DNA from: Dehalococcoidia bacterium
GTDB lineage: Bacteria; Chloroflexota; Dehalococcoidia; GIF9; AB-539-J10
NCBI GenBank assembly: GCA_030627025.1
Contig: DAOUSX010000029.1
Location: 1-8,508, forward strand
DNA: 8,508 nucleotides
Direction of reading: 5' to 3'
Part shown: positions 6,999 through 8,508 of the stretch, in pieces
Layout of the letters: every line of letters starts with the position of its first letter
Position numbering within the stretch: the stretch's first letter is position 1
Notes under the pieces: generated by a model
Databases searched by the model: none
The model's input: the letters and a program-made list of their open reading frames with translations, nothing else
Told to the model about the DNA's origin: nothing
Translations under genes and position numbers: made by a program

Positions 6999-7127
6999 AG
7001 TGACGTAAGCCCTGTCTGGTGTTTTAACTGCTGGGGTAAGTTCAAATCGTGCAATCCTAAAAAGTAATCAGAGCACTGGGCTATTCCGGAGTAGACAAAC
7101 CGATGTTCTGTTTAACCACTTTCACCG

Positions 7128-7133
7128 TATAAT
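7128..7133 (+). promoter_or_regulatory. Perfect -10 box close before the DUF6946-like start
   Basis: TATAAT ends seven bases before the ATG at 7141, so transcription from it would start at or next to the start codon and give a leaderless message. The region 16-18 bp upstream has no good -35 box. A chance match in AT-containing DNA is quite possible. The rest of 6999-7140 shows no other feature. Confidence 0.25.
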
Positions 7134-7140
7134 TGAGCCG

Positions 7141-7347
7141 ATGAAAAGCGAGAAAGGCATCAGTAAATTTTTCCGTGTAATCAACAACGCGGAAGACTGG
7201 AAACTGTTGCTGGCCAAGCCCGACAAGCACTGGAAGACTGGTTACTCAGCTAAAACACTTGCTTATTGTTGGCAAGAAACTGGGGATTTCCCGCCTGAGG
7301 TTAGGAAAGTATTCCACACACCGTCAAATAAGCCTGCTTGCGATTGA
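7141..7347 (+). pseudogene. Truncated N-terminus of a DUF6946-like protein
   Basis: The first 60 or so codons read as a coherent protein start, with a W-K-x-L-L-A-x-P-x-K-H-W segment, then GYSAKTLAYCWQE (residues 39-51) and GDFPPEVRKVF (52-62). From memory this resembles the N-terminus of DUF6946-type proteins, which are suspected nuclease-fold proteins of well over 150 residues. After about residue 60 the frame enters MOSC coding sequence in the wrong register and stops at 7345-7347. The gene is thus a 5' fragment cut at about 7318. It has no clear Shine-Dalgarno. Coding character is fairly convincing; the family name is less so. Confidence 0.5.
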
Positions 7348-7651
7348 GAGTATTAACAACATGCGGGGGATGGGCTTTGATGTAGGGCCGGGGAATTTTG
7401 CTGAGAACCTTACCACTGAAAGGATAACCCTTGTTTCTTTGCCTGTTGGCACATATATCACCATAGGTGAAGGGCTTATTTTACAGGTTACTCAGATAGG
7501 CAAAGAGTGCCATAGCGGGCGTGCCATTCGCCGCCAGACAGACAAGTGCATTATGCCTAAGGAGGGTGTGTTTGCCAGGGTCATTCGTGGCGGACCTATC
7601 AAGGCTGGAGATGTAATAGAGGTTCATAGCGGAGAAGTAACAACAGATTAA
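7259..7651 (+). pseudogene. MOSC-domain protein remnant lacking its N-terminus
   Basis: From about 7319 the frame reads as the C-terminal two thirds of a MOSC (molybdenum cofactor sulfurase C-terminal) domain. It has HRQISLLAIESI (residues 21-32), GPGNFAENLTTERITLVSLP (43-62), VTQIGKECH with the conserved Cys84, CIMPKEGVFARV (97-108) and GGPIKAGD (111-118). Free-standing MOSC proteins run about 140-160 residues and start with 40-50 residues not found here. The 20 codons before HRQ only read through the DUF6946-like fragment in a different register and bear no MOSC resemblance. The MOSC fold is used for sulfur or pterin-molybdenum handling, and such genes often sit with moaB/moaC/moaD, which fits the moaD-like gene downstream. 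A shortened protein could still be made from an internal start such as ATG 7361 but would lack part of the fold. Confidence 0.75.
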
Positions 7652-7686
7652 TCAACACTGCCAGGCCAGGCTAGCTCCCTGTGGAA

Positions 7687-7715
7687 TTGACACATCCTAT
7701 GCCCGGTGGTATTGT
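7687..7715 (+). promoter_or_regulatory. Sigma-70-like promoter of the Rrf2 gene
   Basis: A perfect -35 box TTGACA (7687-7692) is followed after exactly 17 bp by TATTGT (7710-7715), a 4-of-6 match to the -10 box. Transcription would start at about 7722, leaving a leader of about 20 nt. Confidence 0.65.
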
Positions 7716-7722
7716 GGACTAT

Positions 7723-7741
7723 GTTGATTCTTTTAGTCAAC
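7723..7741. promoter_or_regulatory. Palindrome abutting the Rrf2 start codon, likely operator
   Basis: GTTGATTCTTTTAGTCAAC is a 19-bp dyad with five perfect outer pairs plus one inner pair. It covers the predicted transcription start and ends one base before the ATG at 7743. Rrf2-family regulators often bind such dyads over their own promoters, so self-repression is the natural reading. Because it fills the whole leader, no Shine-Dalgarno sequence is present. Confidence 0.5.
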
Positions 7742-7742
7742 A

Positions 7743-8165
7743 ATGGCGACAATGATCAAATTTTCTACTAGGGCACGCTATGGAACCAGGGCGCTTTTGG
7801 ATTTAGCTCTTCACCAAGGTGAGGGGGTAGTGCTGCTAAAAGATATTGCCCGAAGACAGGAGTTCTCACTGCCCTATCTGGAGCATCTAATTACCCCTCT
7901 TATAGCAGCAGGGATAATAAGGACCACCCGAGGGGCTCGGGGTGGGGTTTCATTACTCAAGCATCCTCAGGAGATTAAGCTCAGTGAAGTGATTCAGCTT
8001 CTCGATGGCTCGACTGCCCCAGTAGAGTGTGTTAACCACTCTAAGATATGCCCTCGCTCCGACCTTTGCGTCACCCGCGATATCTGGGGTGAGGTCAAGA
8101 AGGCAGTGGATGGAGTCTTAGAGATTACTACATTGCAGGACCTGGTCGAGCGGCAAAGGCGATAG
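7743..8165 (+). CDS. Rrf2-family transcriptional regulator with three-cysteine motif
   Basis: A 140-residue protein of normal Rrf2 length. The N-terminal winged helix-turn-helix begins at KFSTRARYGTRALLDLALH (6-24), with the recognition region SLPYLEHLITPLIAAGII (42-59) and the wing RGARGGVSL (63-71). It has Cys96, Cys103 and Cys109 (C-x6-C-x5-C), close to the C-x5-C-x5-C of IscR, so it probably holds an Fe-S cluster and senses iron-sulfur status, redox or nitric oxide. Two ATGs compete, at 7743 and 7752; the second gives the shorter family-like start MIKFSTRARYG, and neither has a Shine-Dalgarno. A promoter and a palindrome directly upstream suggest autoregulation. It may also control the MoaD-like gene that follows on the same strand after 175 bp. 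Confidence 0.93.
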   Translation: MATMIKFSTRARYGTRALLDLALHQGEGVVLLKDIARRQEFSLPYLEHLITPLIAAGIIRTTRGARGGVSLLKHPQEIKLSEVIQLLDGSTAPVECVNHSKICPRSDLCVTRDIWGEVKKAVDGVLEITTLQDLVERQRR

Positions 8166-8167
8166 GG

Positions 8168-8245
8168 GACAAAGGCAACACCAGTGTCCTTACTAAAGAA
8201 CAGTGGGAGACCCTCAAAGACAAGATATTGAAGAGAGAACTCTAA
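8168..8245 (+). other. Possible short coding segment after the Rrf2 gene
   Basis: In a frame shifted from the Rrf2 gene, 25 codons before a TAA read as protein-like and helix-forming, including LTKEQWETLKDKILKREL. The frame is open further upstream into the Rrf2 3' end but has no evident start codon. It could be the tail of a longer ancestral protein, a frameshifted Rrf2 extension, or chance. Apart from this and the RBS of the next gene, the 175-bp gap (8166-8340) shows nothing clear; a TAGAAT at 8318-8323 has no matching -35 box. Confidence 0.2.
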
Positions 8246-8340
8246 GACAGAAAACTCAAAATCGAAGCCTCGTGCCCCACCCAATAGAGATGCAGCTTCC
8301 TTAAAATTGAGCACCTTTAGAATAGAAAGAGAGGGAAACA

Positions 8341-8508
8341 GTGAAAGTCATCGTAAAGCCATTTATGTTTATCCGTGATGCTCTTGGGAATCAGCGAGAA
8401 ATTGAGGTCGAATTAAATAGCCCGGCAACCATATCCGACCTGTTAACTACCTTGCGAAGGGACTATGGACTACCCGATGAAGTCCCTATAGGTAGAGGTG
8501 TTTTTAAA
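8341..8508 (+). CDS. MoaD/ThiS-family sulfur-carrier protein, 5' part
   Basis: Fifty-six codons from a GTG start run off the window end. The protein begins MKVIVKPFMFIRDALG and continues with EIEVELNSPATISDLLTTL, the beta-strand, beta-strand, helix opening of the beta-grasp ubiquitin-like sulfur carriers of about 70-95 residues. Such proteins carry a C-terminal Gly-Gly that is thiocarboxylated and donates sulfur for molybdopterin or thiazole synthesis; that end is outside the window. The GTG is supported by GAGGG five bases upstream. MoaD-type paralogues often precede tungsten- or molybdenum-dependent aldehyde oxidoreductase genes in anaerobes, which would agree with the MOSC remnant upstream, but no such gene is visible here. 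Confidence 0.8.
   Translation, partial: MKVIVKPFMFIRDALGNQREIEVELNSPATISDLLTTLRRDYGLPDEVPIGRGVFK

Noticed and set aside
7994..8314. 106-codon minus-strand frame opposite the Rrf2 3' end
   Set aside because: It overlaps the conserved cysteine region of an undoubted Rrf2 gene and shows no recognisable motif, so it is an antisense shadow.

Overview
The window reads as a fragment of an anaerobic bacterial chromosome of roughly 45-50% GC. It carries an ADP-forming acyl-CoA synthetase alpha subunit, an Old-Yellow-Enzyme/Fe-S/FAD enoate-reductase-type enzyme, a redox-type Rrf2 regulator and a MoaD/ThiS sulfur carrier. This mix is common in fermenting or organohalide-respiring Dehalococcoidia (Chloroflexota) and in some anaerobic Desulfobacterota or Firmicutes. 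I lean towards Dehalococcoidia, with low confidence; nothing here fixes the phylum.

Layout. The 3' part of a CAT-anticodon tRNA (1-56) is followed by an acyl-CoA synthetase alpha-subunit gene (99-1541, +). Converging on it with only 24 bp between stop codons is a large OYE-family flavoenzyme (1566-3509, -). Next, also on the minus strand, come an unrecognised exported, probably lipid-anchored protein with propeller-like repeats (3711-5291) and, 74 bp upstream of it, a XerC/XerD-type tyrosine recombinase (5366-6304). The recombinase has a TTG start and a sigma-70-like promoter. In its leader is a 28-bp site with the 11-6-11 architecture of a dif site (6328-6355).

From about 6430 to 7650 the DNA is a gene graveyard. 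A metallo-beta-lactamase-fold gene has lost its catalytic middle and keeps only its first 24 codons and its C-terminal 76 (6512-6810, -). A small ORF with an H-x-H-x-H motif overlaps its start. On the plus strand, the N-terminal 60 codons of a DUF6946-like protein run out of frame into a MOSC domain that has lost its own N-terminus (7141-7651). Both look like deletion scars.

The right end is intact again: a cysteine-bearing Rrf2 regulator (7743-8165, +) with a clear promoter and a palindrome abutting its start codon, then the beginning of a MoaD/ThiS-family gene (8341 to the window end). The MOSC remnant, the Rrf2 regulator and MoaD together suggest a locus once or still concerned with molybdenum/tungsten-cofactor or sulfur metabolism.

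The most unusual feature is the dif-like palindrome lying between the promoter and start codon of the xer gene, next to the decayed region. It could be a chromosome-dimer resolution site with its own linked recombinase, an integration site of a mobile element, or an autoregulatory operator.
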